Shown in pieces: positions 13,720-22,436 of a stretch of 23,779 bases of DNA (the first letter of the stretch is position 1; each line of letters opens with the position of its first letter). The notes below the pieces were generated by a model. It was not told where the DNA came from, ran no database searches, and saw only the letters and a list, made by a program, of their open reading frames with translations. The translations under genes and the position numbers were made by a program. The DNA is taken from the NCBI GenBank assembly GCA_015662405.1, contig DQUE01000144.1:1-23779 (forward strand), in the 5' to 3' direction. The stretch is from Sulfurimonas autotrophica. Lineage in GTDB: Bacteria; Campylobacterota; Campylobacteria; Campylobacterales; Sulfurimonadaceae.

Positions 13720-15177
13720 TTACTTTGCTTGCAAAAGAATAGACTCTTTTGGAAATACAAAGATTGTCTGTCGTAATACAGAAACTACTTTACTTGGTTT
13801 ACCATCTTTTTCCAATGCATATGCATGAATAGTAATAGGAATTATTGTATCCTTTCTTTTATTCTTAGCTAACATCTCTGTTGTTCTTAATGTTACGATT
13901 TTTTTCTTTTTCACACCTGGTATAACTTTAAACGGCTTTGTTGGTTTTACAATTGTAATCTTACCCTCCATGCCCTTTGGAGGAATTACGTCAAAGAAGA
14001 ATTCCATAGGCTCATTCTCTGTATTTTGCAATAAAAAGATATACGAGTTATCAACAGCAAACTTATTATTTCCAAGATGTTTTACAGAGTAAAGTCTTGT
14101 CTCTTTATTAATATTTAACAGCATATGCTCTTTTGTTGTACTCATATAACCAAGTGCAAACATAATTCCCACAAGCAATACCATGTATGCTATGATTTTT
14201 GGACGGAAATACTTTGTCTTCCCTTTTCTTTCTACAATTTCATAATCACTTGACCATGTAACTAAAGATGGCTTTCCAAGTTTAGCCATAACAGCTGTAC
14301 ATGCATCGACACACTCTAGACAGTTAATACACTCAAGTTGCAATCCTTGTCGAATATCAATGTGTGTTGGACAGACTGTCACACACTTCTCACATGTTGT
14401 ACACTCAGCATTAGGATTAATGTTTAATAGATCTTTTTGCTTATTCACAAGCTTTTTATGACCACCATGCTCATCATCTTCATAAATTTTCCCACCACGG
14501 TGTTCATCATAAAGTGCCATAATTGTATGTTCATCATATAGAACCGACTGCACACGTGAGTAAGGACAAACATATACACAAAAGTTCTCTTTCAAAAAAA
14601 CAATGTCATATATTAAAAAGGCTGCAATTCCAATCACAAAACCTATCATTGTTAAGTGCTCACTAGGATTACTTAAATATTTAAAAAAGTCTTCAGGAGG
14701 CACAAAATACCAAATAAAATTCGCTCCGGCAACAATAGCTAATAGAGACCAAATCATAATTGCTATTGCTTTTTTTACTCTATTTTCAGGCTTGGACATA
14801 TCTGGTTCTTGTTGCTTATTGCTAATTCGCTTACGCAAATGCAACAGTTTTGTTTCAATTAAATCACGATAGATAACACGAAACACAGTCTGTGGGCATA
14901 CCCATCCACAAAATACACGACCACCTAAAACAGTCATACCAAAAATACCAATAAATAGCAACATTAATATAAATGGCATTAAATACATCTCTTGCATATC
15001 AAACTGAATAAATGCAAGATCTAGTTTCATTTTGTCAAAACTCAATAAAAAGAAGTGATGTCCATTGATTTTAATCCACGGTAATACCAATGCAACAATA
15101 GTTGCCAATGCATATACATAGTATCTTTTTATTCTCCAAGGTGTTGGTATTTTAATACCCTTTTTTTCTTCACTCAT
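13720..15177 (-). CDS. ccoG: Cytochrome c oxidase accessory protein CcoG (FixG/RdxA family)
   Basis: CcoG is an inner-membrane iron-sulfur protein needed for assembly of cbb3-type oxidase, shown elsewhere to help supply copper in reduced form. The 485-aa product has the whole family pattern: membrane spans near 20-35, 66-84, 138-158, 176-193 and 330-346; GGRVFCGWVCPQ (85-96, Cys90/94); ENFCVYVCPYSRVQS (Cys200/204); and two 4Fe-4S clusters in a soluble loop (Cys259/262/265/269 and Cys283/286/289/293). A C-terminal periplasmic Ig-like domain follows. The ATG has AGGAG seven bases upstream, and the resolvase-like gene ends 16 bp upstream, so the two are probably one transcript. No ccoNOPQ genes are in the window. 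Confidence 0.95.
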   Translation of the reverse strand: MSEEKKGIKIPTPWRIKRYYVYALATIVALVLPWIKINGHHFFLLSFDKMKLDLAFIQFDMQEMYLMPFILMLLFIGIFGMTVLGGRVFCGWVCPQTVFRVIYRDLIETKLLHLRKRISNKQQEPDMSKPENRVKKAIAIMIWSLLAIVAGANFIWYFVPPEDFFKYLSNPSEHLTMIGFVIGIAAFLIYDIVFLKENFCVYVCPYSRVQSVLYDEHTIMALYDEHRGGKIYEDDEHGGHKKLVNKQKDLLNINPNAECTTCEKCVTVCPTHIDIRQGLQLECINCLECVDACTAVMAKLGKPSLVTWSSDYEIVERKGKTKYFRPKIIAYMVLLVGIMFALGYMSTTKEHMLLNINKETRLYSVKHLGNNKFAVDNSYIFLLQNTENEPMEFFFDVIPPKGMEGKITIVKPTKPFKVIPGVKKKKIVTLRTTEMLAKNKRKDTIIPITIHAYALEKDGKPSKVVSVLRQTIFVFPKESILLQAK

Positions 15178-15193
15178 CTCTTTTCTCCTCTAT

Positions 15194-15829
15194 TTAATCT
15201 GGACATATTATTGTATTAATAACCTGCTCTTCTGGATCTTCTGGTATTTTAGCTACAAGGGAACCTGAAGCAATTTGTTTTAGTTCTCTTGATTCTATAT
15301 AATCTTTCAAAGAACTTCTACTTACATTTAAAAGACGTGCCATTTCGCTAACACTCTTTTTCTCTCTTATATACTCGATGATTTCATTAAAATAAACATC
15401 AAATTTAGAGTTTGACCGACTCCCTTTTGGTCTGCCTATCATCTTTTTTGCATCATTTTTTAATTTTTGACGCAACTGATCCATAATCCCTAAAATCAGC
15501 ATCGCACTACTCTCTTGAGATATTATAACAGAATGCTTTATAATATGTACTGTATATCTGTTTTTTAACAAACAACTTATTATTTGAATCAAATCTTCCA
15601 TATTTGTTGTTAAAGCCCAAACATCATATATCAATAATGTAGCTGCTGCCTTGGACTGAAAATAAGACGTTACGTTTGTCCTCTCGTCTAGACGTTTATT
15701 TTGGGATGTATAGTCTATAAATTCATCATCAATAACAAGATTATTTGCTACCGCATACGAATTTATATACTGTAATTGTTCATGCGCAGATAAAAAATTT
15801 TTATCTGGTCGTATATAGACAACTGTCAT
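15194..15829 (-). CDS. Resolvase-like protein without catalytic residues, with helix-turn-helix; probable regulator
   Basis: The 211-aa protein follows the layout of small serine recombinases such as gamma-delta resolvase, but the active site is gone. The N-terminal YxRVSTxxQ motif reads YIRPDKNFLS (5-14), so the nucleophile Ser is Asp9. The LDRLGRD arginine motif is replaced by DVWALTTN (69-76). The fold pattern is kept, including LIQIISCL and a long helix ILGIMDQLRQKLKNDAK, followed by a GRPKGSRS hinge (132-139) and a resolvase-type HTH (158-182, VSEMARLLNVSRSSLKDYI). It should bind DNA but not recombine it. It lies 16 bp upstream of ccoG on the same strand and has an inverted repeat over its promoter, which fits an autoregulated transcription factor. 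There is only a weak ribosome site (AGAGG, 12 bp away). Confidence 0.75.
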   Translation of the reverse strand: MTVVYIRPDKNFLSAHEQLQYINSYAVANNLVIDDEFIDYTSQNKRLDERTNVTSYFQSKAAATLLIYDVWALTTNMEDLIQIISCLLKNRYTVHIIKHSVIISQESSAMLILGIMDQLRQKLKNDAKKMIGRPKGSRSNSKFDVYFNEIIEYIREKKSVSEMARLLNVSRSSLKDYIESRELKQIASGSLVAKIPEDPEEQVINTIICPD

Positions 15830-15840
15830 TTAACGGTTAA
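15830..15840. repeat. Small palindrome TTAACGGTTAA at a start codon
   Basis: TTAAC and GTTAA are inverted around one central base, directly before the ATG of the resolvase-like gene. It could be a second binding site or chance in AT-rich DNA. Confidence 0.35.
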
Positions 15841-15858
15841 ACCTCTTGTATTTTTGAT

Positions 15859-15893
15859 TTTCATCGTCATTATACACTTTTGTGACGATGAAA
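15859..15893. promoter_or_regulatory. 11-bp inverted repeat, operator-like, between ccoG-side regulator and metH
   Basis: TTTCATCGTCA (15859-15869) and TGACGATGAAA (15883-15893) are perfect inverted copies separated by 13 bp (centre-to-centre 24 bp). The left arm touches the - strand -10 box. A third TCGTCA half-site occurs at 15916-15921, just before the metH -10 box. The position between divergent starts and the absence of a T-run argue against a terminator. Confidence 0.7.
15869..15874 (-). promoter_or_regulatory. -10 box for the resolvase-like/ccoG transcript
   Basis: TATAAT read on the - strand, preceded by GTG and ending at the inner edge of the inverted-repeat arm. It is 39 bp before the ATG at 15829. 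A protein bound to the repeat would block this promoter. Confidence 0.55.
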
Positions 15894-15931
15894 GTCAATA
15901 TATTTGAATATTATTTCGTCAATTTATTGTT

Positions 15932-15937
15932 TATAAT
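15932..15937 (+). promoter_or_regulatory. -10 box for metH
   Basis: TATAAT preceded by TTATTGTT, 89 bp before the metH ATG. The predicted leader of about 80 nt shows no recognisable riboswitch and no clear ribosome site. Confidence 0.45.
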
Positions 15938-16026
15938 GCCTAAAATAGTAAAATTTACACTGGTATAACAGCAAATTTTATATGCATAAATGGTAAAATT
16001 ACAAAAATTACAAAAGATTTGATTTT

Positions 16027-19000
16027 ATGACAACAAAACAATACATCTTAGAAACTATTAAAAAGCGTCCACTTATTATAGACGGTGCAATGGGTACACA
16101 ACTCCAACAGCGTGATGACAAAATTCCAAAAGAGGCTTGGGAGGGAAATGAGGGCTGTAATGAACTTCTCAACGTGACAGCTCCAGATATTATGAATGAG
16201 ATATTCCATGCCTATCTCACAGCAGGAGCTGACTTCATTACTACAAACACCTTTGGCTCATTTTCCTGGGTTTTAGATGAGTACAACATAGCTGATCGCG
16301 CTTATGAACTTACTCGTGCTGGTGCAGAACTTGTAAAAAAACAGTGTGAAGCTTTTTCTACTCCCAAGCATCCTCGCTTTTGTCTTGGCTCAATCGGTCC
16401 GGGAACAAAACTACCATCACTTGGACATATTACCTATGATGAGATGTATGAAGGATATACAGAGTTTTGTATTGCTCTTATTGATGGTGGAGTGGATGTT
16501 TTTTTGATAGAAACAGCACAAGATCCTCTCCAAATAAAAGCTGCCTTACATGCAATACAAGAAGCAAACCGACAAAAAAATGTTGCTATTCCAATTATGG
16601 TCTCTGTTACAATCGAACTTAGCGGAACAATGCTCATAGGAACAGATGCACAAACAATTGCAACCATTATGGAGCCTTTTGATATTCTCTCTCTTGGGTT
16701 TAACTGCGGAACAGGACCTGAACAGGTACTCAAACATGTCAAAACACTCAGTGAACTTTGGGCGAAACCAATCAGTGTCCATGCTAATGCTGGTCTTCCT
16801 CAAAACCGTGGAGGATATACCTACTATCCTATGGGACCTGATGAATTTGTAGCACAACAGGAGAAGTTTTTAGCCTATGACGGTGTAAGCTTTTTGGGTG
16901 GCTGCTGTGGGACCACCCCGCAACACATTCGCGCTCTTGTTGATAAAGTTACGACTATTACGCCAAAAGAGCCATCAGGTTCTCACCAAAACTCCATTGC
17001 CTCACTCTTTAACACGGTTCCCCTTATGCAAGAACCTGCACCTTTACTTGTAGGAGAGCGATCCAATGCAACAGGATCAAAAGCTTTTAGAGAACTCCTG
17101 CTTGCAGAAGATTATGAAGGAACACTCTCTGTAGCACAGCAGCAGGTTCGCGCAGGAGCACATGTACTTGATGTCAATGTCGGCTTTGCTGGTCGTGATG
17201 AGACAAAAGATATGACACATGTTATGGAGATGTATGCGCAAAAGATTCCATTACCACTTATGCCAGACTCAACGCAGACAAAAGGACTTGAAACAGCCTT
17301 GAAACATATTGGCGGAAAGCCAATCCTCAACTCTGTAAATCTTGAAGATGGTGAACCCAAATTTGATGCAGTATGTCAATTAGCGAAAAAGTTTGGAGCA
17401 AGTCTTGTTTGTCTTACTATTGATGAAAAAGGTATGGCAAAAACTGTTGAAGACAAAATTAAAGTTGCTGAACGCATTATCGACTTAGCAACAAACCGTC
17501 ATGGAATAAAAAAAGAAGATCTTGTTTTTGATGTCTTGACCTTTACTCTCGCCTCTGGAGATGAAGAGTATTTTGATGCAGGAATCAATACCATTGAAGC
17601 CATACGACAACTTCGACAAAAGCACCCTGAAGTAGGAGCAATTTTAGGGCTCTCTAATATCTCTTTTGGACTTGATAAAGATGCAAGGCCCTACTTAAAC
17701 TCTATGTTTTTACACCATTGTATTGAGGCAGGGCTCACTTCAGTTATCATCAATGTAAAGCATATCATTCCCCTCAATAAAATTCCAAAAGAAGACCAGG
17801 AAATTTGTGATGATTTAATTTTTAACCGCAAGCCAAACGGAGAGGCACTTTTTAACTTTATAGAGCACTTTTCATCGAAAGAAGCTGTAGACAATGATGT
17901 TGTGGATGAAGAGTATCTCAAAATGAGCGATGAAGAAAAAATTGCAAAACTTTTAATGGACGGTGACAAAGATAGAATGATTCCGCTTGTAGAAGAGGCA
18001 CGTCATAAAATAGCACCAGAAAAAATTGTTAATGAAATTTTAATTGATGCCATGAAAGTTGTCGGTGAACTTTTTGGCTCAGGGCAGATGCAACTCCCTT
18101 TTGTGCTGCAATCTGCGGAGACTATGAAAAAAGCAGTTGATCATCTAAAACCATACTTACCAAAAGTTGAAAAAGAGACAGATACAACACTTGTACTTGG
18201 AACAGTCAAAGGCGATGTGCATGATGTTGGGAAAAATCTTGTTGATATCATTCTTTCAAATAACGGATATAGAGTAATTAACCTTGGCATCAAGGTAGAA
18301 TTGGATAGTTTTCTCCAAACACTCGAACAATCAAATGCCCAAGCACTTGGTATGAGTGGTCTTTTGGTTAAATCAACGCAAGTAATGCTCGAAAATCTCA
18401 ATATCATGCAGGAAAAAGGTATTAAAATTCCTATACTTTTAGGTGGAGCAGCCCTTACTCGTGCTTTCATAGATGATTTTTGTCGTCCTGCTTACGATGG
18501 TCCTATTTTTTATTGTAAAGATGCTTTTGATGGTGTAACGGCGATGAGCCGTATTGAAGCTGGTAATTTTGATACAAATTTACATCCTGATACAGAAGAA
18601 GTAAAACGTAAAGAAGTCAAAGAAGTTGTCATTCCTCCTTTTTCAGAGATAAAAATGCCTTCTCGTGATATACCTGTTCCAACTCCTCCATTTTGGGGAA
18701 GACGTGAAATAAAACTCACCCAACAACAGATTGAAATGGCCTTTGAGTGGATTAATCATAAAATACTCTTTAAATCCCGTTGGGGCTACTCCTCAAAAGG
18801 TATGACAAAAGAGGCCTACCAAAAACAACTCGACGAAGTTGTTTGGCCAGCATATGAAAAACTCAAAAAACGATTCATCGAAGAAAAACTTTTTGAACCA
18901 ACTATACTCTATGGATACTGGCCATGTAGAAGTGATGACACCTCTTTACTTATTTTTCCAGAAAATGAAGGTTGGTTTAGTGAAGAAGAGGTTAACCGTG

Positions 19001-19515
19001 AACCTTTAGAGCATATTATTGGTCGTGCAGAAGAGGTATTTAACTTTCCACGACAAAGAAAAAAACCGCACCGTGCATTAAGCGATTTTTTTCATAATGA
19101 TAGGCATGATGTTATTGCTCTTACCTGTGTCAGTGCTGGAAGTAAAATCAGCGATGCTGAACGTGAAATATATGAAAGAGGTGATTATACAGAATATTAT
19201 CAGTTTCATGGACTCGGAGTCGAACTAGCTGAAGCACTTGCAGAAATTGCACACAAACAGATCAGGCTTGATTTAAATATTGCTAAGGATGAAGGAAACA
19301 CTCTTGGTGATGTGCGTATGAACAGATACCAAGGCAGCCGTTACTCCTTTGGATACGCAGCATGTCCAGACCTAGAACTCAATCGTCCTCTATTTAATCT
19401 TTTAAAACCTGAAGAGTTTGGCATTGAATTAAGTGAAACATTTCAGATTCATCCAGAACAATCAACTTCAGCACTCGTTGTCTACCATCCTGAAGCTACA
19501 TATTATAATGTGTAA
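16027..19515 (+). CDS. metH: Cobalamin-dependent methionine synthase MetH
   Basis: MetH transfers the methyl group of 5-methyltetrahydrofolate to homocysteine through cobalamin. The 1162-aa protein carries all modules in order. The homocysteine/zinc domain (about 1-315) has Cys227 (NCGTG) and Cys293-Cys294 (GGCCGTT). The folate domain (about 335-600) has LLVGERSNATGS and DVNVGFAGRDE. The B12 cap helices lie at about 630-715. The B12 domain has GDVHDVGKN, where His732 is the cobalt ligand. The C-terminal reactivation domain (about 870-1162) has the SAM-binding RYSFGY at 1105-1110, so the enzyme can be repaired by reductive methylation. There is little ribosome site before the ATG. It runs divergently from the resolvase-like gene and ends 6 bp before a convergent gene. 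Confidence 0.97.
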   Translation: MTTKQYILETIKKRPLIIDGAMGTQLQQRDDKIPKEAWEGNEGCNELLNVTAPDIMNEIFHAYLTAGADFITTNTFGSFSWVLDEYNIADRAYELTRAGAELVKKQCEAFSTPKHPRFCLGSIGPGTKLPSLGHITYDEMYEGYTEFCIALIDGGVDVFLIETAQDPLQIKAALHAIQEANRQKNVAIPIMVSVTIELSGTMLIGTDAQTIATIMEPFDILSLGFNCGTGPEQVLKHVKTLSELWAKPISVHANAGLPQNRGGYTYYPMGPDEFVAQQEKFLAYDGVSFLGGCCGTTPQHIRALVDKVTTITPKEPSGSHQNSIASLFNTVPLMQEPAPLLVGERSNATGSKAFRELLLAEDYEGTLSVAQQQVRAGAHVLDVNVGFAGRDETKDMTHVMEMYAQKIPLPLMPDSTQTKGLETALKHIGGKPILNSVNLEDGEPKFDAVCQLAKKFGASLVCLTIDEKGMAKTVEDKIKVAERIIDLATNRHGIKKEDLVFDVLTFTLASGDEEYFDAGINTIEAIRQLRQKHPEVGAILGLSNISFGLDKDARPYLNSMFLHHCIEAGLTSVIINVKHIIPLNKIPKEDQEICDDLIFNRKPNGEALFNFIEHFSSKEAVDNDVVDEEYLKMSDEEKIAKLLMDGDKDRMIPLVEEARHKIAPEKIVNEILIDAMKVVGELFGSGQMQLPFVLQSAETMKKAVDHLKPYLPKVEKETDTTLVLGTVKGDVHDVGKNLVDIILSNNGYRVINLGIKVELDSFLQTLEQSNAQALGMSGLLVKSTQVMLENLNIMQEKGIKIPILLGGAALTRAFIDDFCRPAYDGPIFYCKDAFDGVTAMSRIEAGNFDTNLHPDTEEVKRKEVKEVVIPPFSEIKMPSRDIPVPTPPFWGRREIKLTQQQIEMAFEWINHKILFKSRWGYSSKGMTKEAYQKQLDEVVWPAYEKLKKRFIEEKLFEPTILYGYWPCRSDDTSLLIFPENEGWFSEEEVNREPLEHIIGRAEEVFNFPRQRKKPHRALSDFFHNDRHDVIALTCVSAGSKISDAEREIYERGDYTEYYQFHGLGVELAEALAEIAHKQIRLDLNIAKDEGNTLGDVRMNRYQGSRYSFGYAACPDLELNRPLFNLLKPEEFGIELSETFQIHPEQSTSALVVYHPEATYYNV

Positions 19516-19521
19516 GTTCAG

Positions 19522-20208
19522 TTAGTAGTCATATTTGGTAAAATGATTATATTTAATCACTTGATTGAGCACTTTTATATATTGGGGACCCATTTCAGAA
19601 TATTTATCAAGACCAACTGTTATTTTGTAAGGATCATCATAAAGTAGGCGTAACTTTCGAAATTCACTATATGCTTTTCCTGTTGCCATCATTTCATAAT
19701 AAGCACGGATTGCATCTTGCAATGTATCAAATTTTCGTAGCCATATAGTACGCGTTTCACCTCTTTTTTCACCAGCTGCAATACGTTTTTGTTTTGCATT
19801 ACTACTCCACATTCCAAAAACATTGTTTGCCTCTTTAAAAAATCTTGATGTAGCCCATGCACTCTCCACTGCAGCCTGAGCTAAAGTAATACTTATAGGA
19901 TGTGGTTTTAAACGAGCTAAAAGATCCATATCACTTGTAGCCTTATACTTTTTTTTCAGCAATCTAACTTCATCTAAATTTGTCTTATTTTTGATATCTT
20001 TAGCAATGCGCTCATACCTTTGCATGAGCTCACTATGCACCTCAGTAATGGCAGGAAGCAATAGTTGTATAAATCGTTTCTTTTTCTCTTTTACAGAGAG
20101 ATGGTGAGGAGGTGCTTTTTTCACTTCTTGCTTTGTAATATTATCTTCATTAAACCCAAATAATGAGAGGCTTATGCACAAAAGTAATACTAAGTTGATA
20201 ATTTTCAT
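19522..20208 (-). CDS. Bax-like exported glucosaminidase-domain protein
   Basis: A 228-aa protein with an N-terminal signal peptide (1-18, KIINLVLLLCISLSLFGF) and a C-terminal domain of the Bax/mannosyl-glycoprotein endo-beta-N-acetylglucosaminidase type, which cuts peptidoglycan glycan strands. Key features are LAQAAVESAWATSRFFKEANN (109-129) with the probable catalytic Glu115, NVFGMWSS, TIWLRKFDTLQDAIRAYY and the terminal KYSEMGPQYIKVLNQVI. E. coli Bax has the same build. Cys11 lies within the signal but is not a clear lipobox. A 6-bp gap separates it from the convergent metH stop with no hairpin, so read-through antisense is possible. It is probably a cell-wall remodelling enzyme of the periplasm. 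Confidence 0.85.
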   Translation of the reverse strand: MKIINLVLLLCISLSLFGFNEDNITKQEVKKAPPHHLSVKEKKKRFIQLLLPAITEVHSELMQRYERIAKDIKNKTNLDEVRLLKKKYKATSDMDLLARLKPHPISITLAQAAVESAWATSRFFKEANNVFGMWSSNAKQKRIAAGEKRGETRTIWLRKFDTLQDAIRAYYEMMATGKAYSEFRKLRLLYDDPYKITVGLDKYSEMGPQYIKVLNQVIKYNHFTKYDY

Positions 20209-20293
20209 ATTTTCTTCTTATTTTGATGTTCCATGTAATGAAAACTATTGTAACTGAATAAAAATAAAATATATATAAATATCTTTTAGTACT

Positions 20294-21802
20294 CTATCTT
20301 CTTCTATACGAGAGTGCTTCGAGAATATGTTCTTTTTCAATCACTATCGACTTTTCTAAATCTGCTATTGTTCGAGCAACTTTTTGTACTTTTTTTATAC
20401 TTCTAAAAGAGAGTGCAAATCTCTCTATAGCAGTTTGCAAAACTTTTTGAGCAGCACTACTCATCTTACAATGCATTTCCAATTCTTTATCTGAGAGATG
20501 TGCATTAAAACTACTCTGTCCACGTTTTTTACAAAATATATGTGCTTCAACGACCATTTTATGCATCTCTTTCGAAGTAAAACTTGCCTTATCCTCTGCA
20601 TTGACATTTTGCATCACTACATGTAAATCTATTCTATCTAAGAATGGTTCAGAAAGCCTGTTTTTGTATTTTTGAATCTCTAGATCACTACATCTGCACT
20701 CTTTATGAGTATCAAGTAAATTACCACAGGGACAGGGATTCATAGCCCCTACAAACAAAAATTTAGCAGGATACTCTACCTTGGAATTTACTCTTGAAAT
20801 TCTTATTTTAGCATCTTGCATTGGCTCGCGCAGTGCTTCTAAAACTGCCTTTGAAAAGTGTGGTAATTCATCAAAAAACAGTATGCCATTATTTGCAAGT
20901 CCTACCTCCCCTATTTTTGCCTTATGGCTTCCTCCACCAAATATACTAGCTGGAGTTGCACTGTGATGTGGATTTTTTAATGTTCTATGCGGTTTAAATG
21001 TCGGCTCATACCCCTCTAAAACTTCAAGTTTTGCAACATCTAATATTTCACTCTCCGTCATCGGAGGCAAAATATAGCGCAGTCTATTTGCAATCATACT
21101 CTTACCACAACCAGGACTTCCTTCTAGAATAATATTGTGAAATCCTGCCGCTGCTATTAAAGCTGCTCGTTTTGCAATCTCTTGCCCTTTTACATCTATG
21201 AAATCTTCCGCATACTCTTTTATATAGTAGTACTTCTGCTCCTCTATTTCATAATAGGGATAATGCATTTCACTTTGCTCAATGCTAGGCAATATATTCT
21301 CTTGATTGTTGAATATTTCTACTGCTTCATTTAAATGTTTTACTCCATAAAAAGAGACATTTGGAATTTTTGAGAGTTTCTCTAAAGACTCAAAAGGGAC
21401 AACAGCCTGTGAAATAAGCCCCTGATTTGCCAAAGAGAGTATCAAAGGGTAAAGCTGAATATTTTCTTTGACTCTCCCATCTAATCCTAATTCGCCAAAA
21501 ACAAACCATTCCTTTAAATCTGTATCACTTTCCTGTAAAAGAATCAGCAAGGCCATACTCAAATCAAACTGAGACCCTGATTTAACAAGTTCTGATGGTG
21601 CTAACAAAAAAGTAATGCGCTTTGGAGGAAAAGAGAAGTTATTACTCAAAAGTGCAGACTTTACCCGCTCTTTTGATTCCGTAATTGCGATAGAAGCCAT
21701 CCCTACAATTGAAAAAGAGGGCAGTCCTTTTGTCAGTGTTGATTCAACATCAACAACCTTGGCATCAACACCCTCATATGTCGCACAACGAACTTTTTTC
21801 AT
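20294..21802 (-). CDS. comM: ComM/YifB-family AAA+ ATPase (Mg-chelatase-like)
   Basis: ComM is a hexameric helicase that promotes branch migration during natural transformation. The 502-aa protein has an N-terminal Lon-protease-like domain (about 20-165), a Walker A GSPGCGKS (228-235), Walker B ILFFDE (307-312), the insert GAMNPCPCG with Cys357/359/369/371 that probably binds zinc, an arginine-bearing RLSEPFLDRIDLHV, and the C-terminal Mg-chelatase helical domain with RSIKKVQKVARTIADL. The clpP-def-comM neighbourhood is also seen in Helicobacter as I recall. A TGTTATGAT promoter lies 28 bp upstream, so it can be transcribed apart from def. Natural competence is plausible but not shown by this gene alone. 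Confidence 0.92.
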   Translation of the reverse strand: MKKVRCATYEGVDAKVVDVESTLTKGLPSFSIVGMASIAITESKERVKSALLSNNFSFPPKRITFLLAPSELVKSGSQFDLSMALLILLQESDTDLKEWFVFGELGLDGRVKENIQLYPLILSLANQGLISQAVVPFESLEKLSKIPNVSFYGVKHLNEAVEIFNNQENILPSIEQSEMHYPYYEIEEQKYYYIKEYAEDFIDVKGQEIAKRAALIAAAGFHNIILEGSPGCGKSMIANRLRYILPPMTESEILDVAKLEVLEGYEPTFKPHRTLKNPHHSATPASIFGGGSHKAKIGEVGLANNGILFFDELPHFSKAVLEALREPMQDAKIRISRVNSKVEYPAKFLFVGAMNPCPCGNLLDTHKECRCSDLEIQKYKNRLSEPFLDRIDLHVVMQNVNAEDKASFTSKEMHKMVVEAHIFCKKRGQSSFNAHLSDKELEMHCKMSSAAQKVLQTAIERFALSFRSIKKVQKVARTIADLEKSIVIEKEHILEALSYRRR

Positions 21803-21829
21803 AGAGCTAACCTTCTTTTAATTGCTTCT

Positions 21830-21838
21830 ATCATAACA
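21830..21838 (-). promoter_or_regulatory. Extended -10 promoter candidate for comM
   Basis: The - strand reads TGTTATGAT, a TGn box with one mismatch to TATAAT, 28 bp before the comM ATG. It lies in the 80-bp gap after def. Confidence 0.4.
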
Positions 21839-21882
21839 AAATGCTATCCATGAAAACAATAAAATGACATATTGATATATTT

Positions 21883-22422
21883 TTACGACTTTTTACTACT
21901 TTTTCGCTCTTTTTGTATTCTTTTATACTCTTTTTCAAACTTTTTTCGACGAGAGTATGAAAGTTTATCTATAAATAAAATACCTTCAAGATGATCTATT
22001 TCATGTTGAATTGCTATTGCCAACAGCCCATCTGCCTCAAGTGTTTTTGTGTTTCCATATCTGTCTTGATAGTTGATAACAACATACTCATAACGTTTCA
22101 CATCCTCGTAAAACTGAGGAACGCTTAAGCATCCCTCTTGATAAATTGCTTCCCCGCTCTTTTTTATCATAACAGGATTGATAATTTCAAGAAGATTTTC
22201 AGGAAATTGCGCTCCCTCTTCATCTGGTATATTTACTATAAGCGCACGAATTGGATGTGCGACTTGAATCGCCGCCAAACCAATACCATTTGTCTCCATC
22301 ATCAGAGGATTCATTGCATCTAATAGCTGGTGCAAAGAAGCATCAAAATCTTTCACTTCTTTGGATTTTTCTCGCAATCTTTTATCTGGATACTCTACTA
22401 TATTTAACTTCATTTGACCCAA
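21883..22422 (-). CDS. def: Peptide deformylase
   Basis: Deformylase removes the formyl group from the first methionine of new proteins. All three motifs are present: GIGLAAIQV (46-54) with Gln53, EGCLSVP (96-102) with Cys98, and QHEIDHLEG (139-147) with His140, Glu141 and His144, which together bind the metal. The 179-aa form starts at TTG (22422), eight bases after AGAGG; an ATG three codons later (22413) gives 176 aa and the more typical N-terminus MKLNIVEYPDKRL, but its spacing to that site is long. The Lys-rich tail (RIQKERKSSKKS) is common. It follows the GGDEF-like gene by 14 bp and is in the clpP operon. Confidence 0.95.
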   Translation of the reverse strand: MGQMKLNIVEYPDKRLREKSKEVKDFDASLHQLLDAMNPLMMETNGIGLAAIQVAHPIRALIVNIPDEEGAQFPENLLEIINPVMIKKSGEAIYQEGCLSVPQFYEDVKRYEYVVINYQDRYGNTKTLEADGLLAIAIQHEIDHLEGILFIDKLSYSRRKKFEKEYKRIQKERKSSKKS

Positions 22423-22436
22423 AGATTTTTCCTCTT

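Noticed and set aside
15194..15829. Active site-specific recombinase or mobile element
   Set aside because: The catalytic Ser and the Arg cluster are missing, and I see no terminal repeats, target duplications or transposase genes around it.
15938..16026. Possible riboswitch in the metH leader
   Set aside because: The leader is short (about 80 nt) and very AT-rich, with no B12-box or SAM-riboswitch-like conserved stems.
16434..18719. Several - strand ORFs of 69-109 aa inside metH
   Set aside because: All are antisense to continuous conserved MetH domains and have Ser/Cys-rich shadow composition; no start signals.
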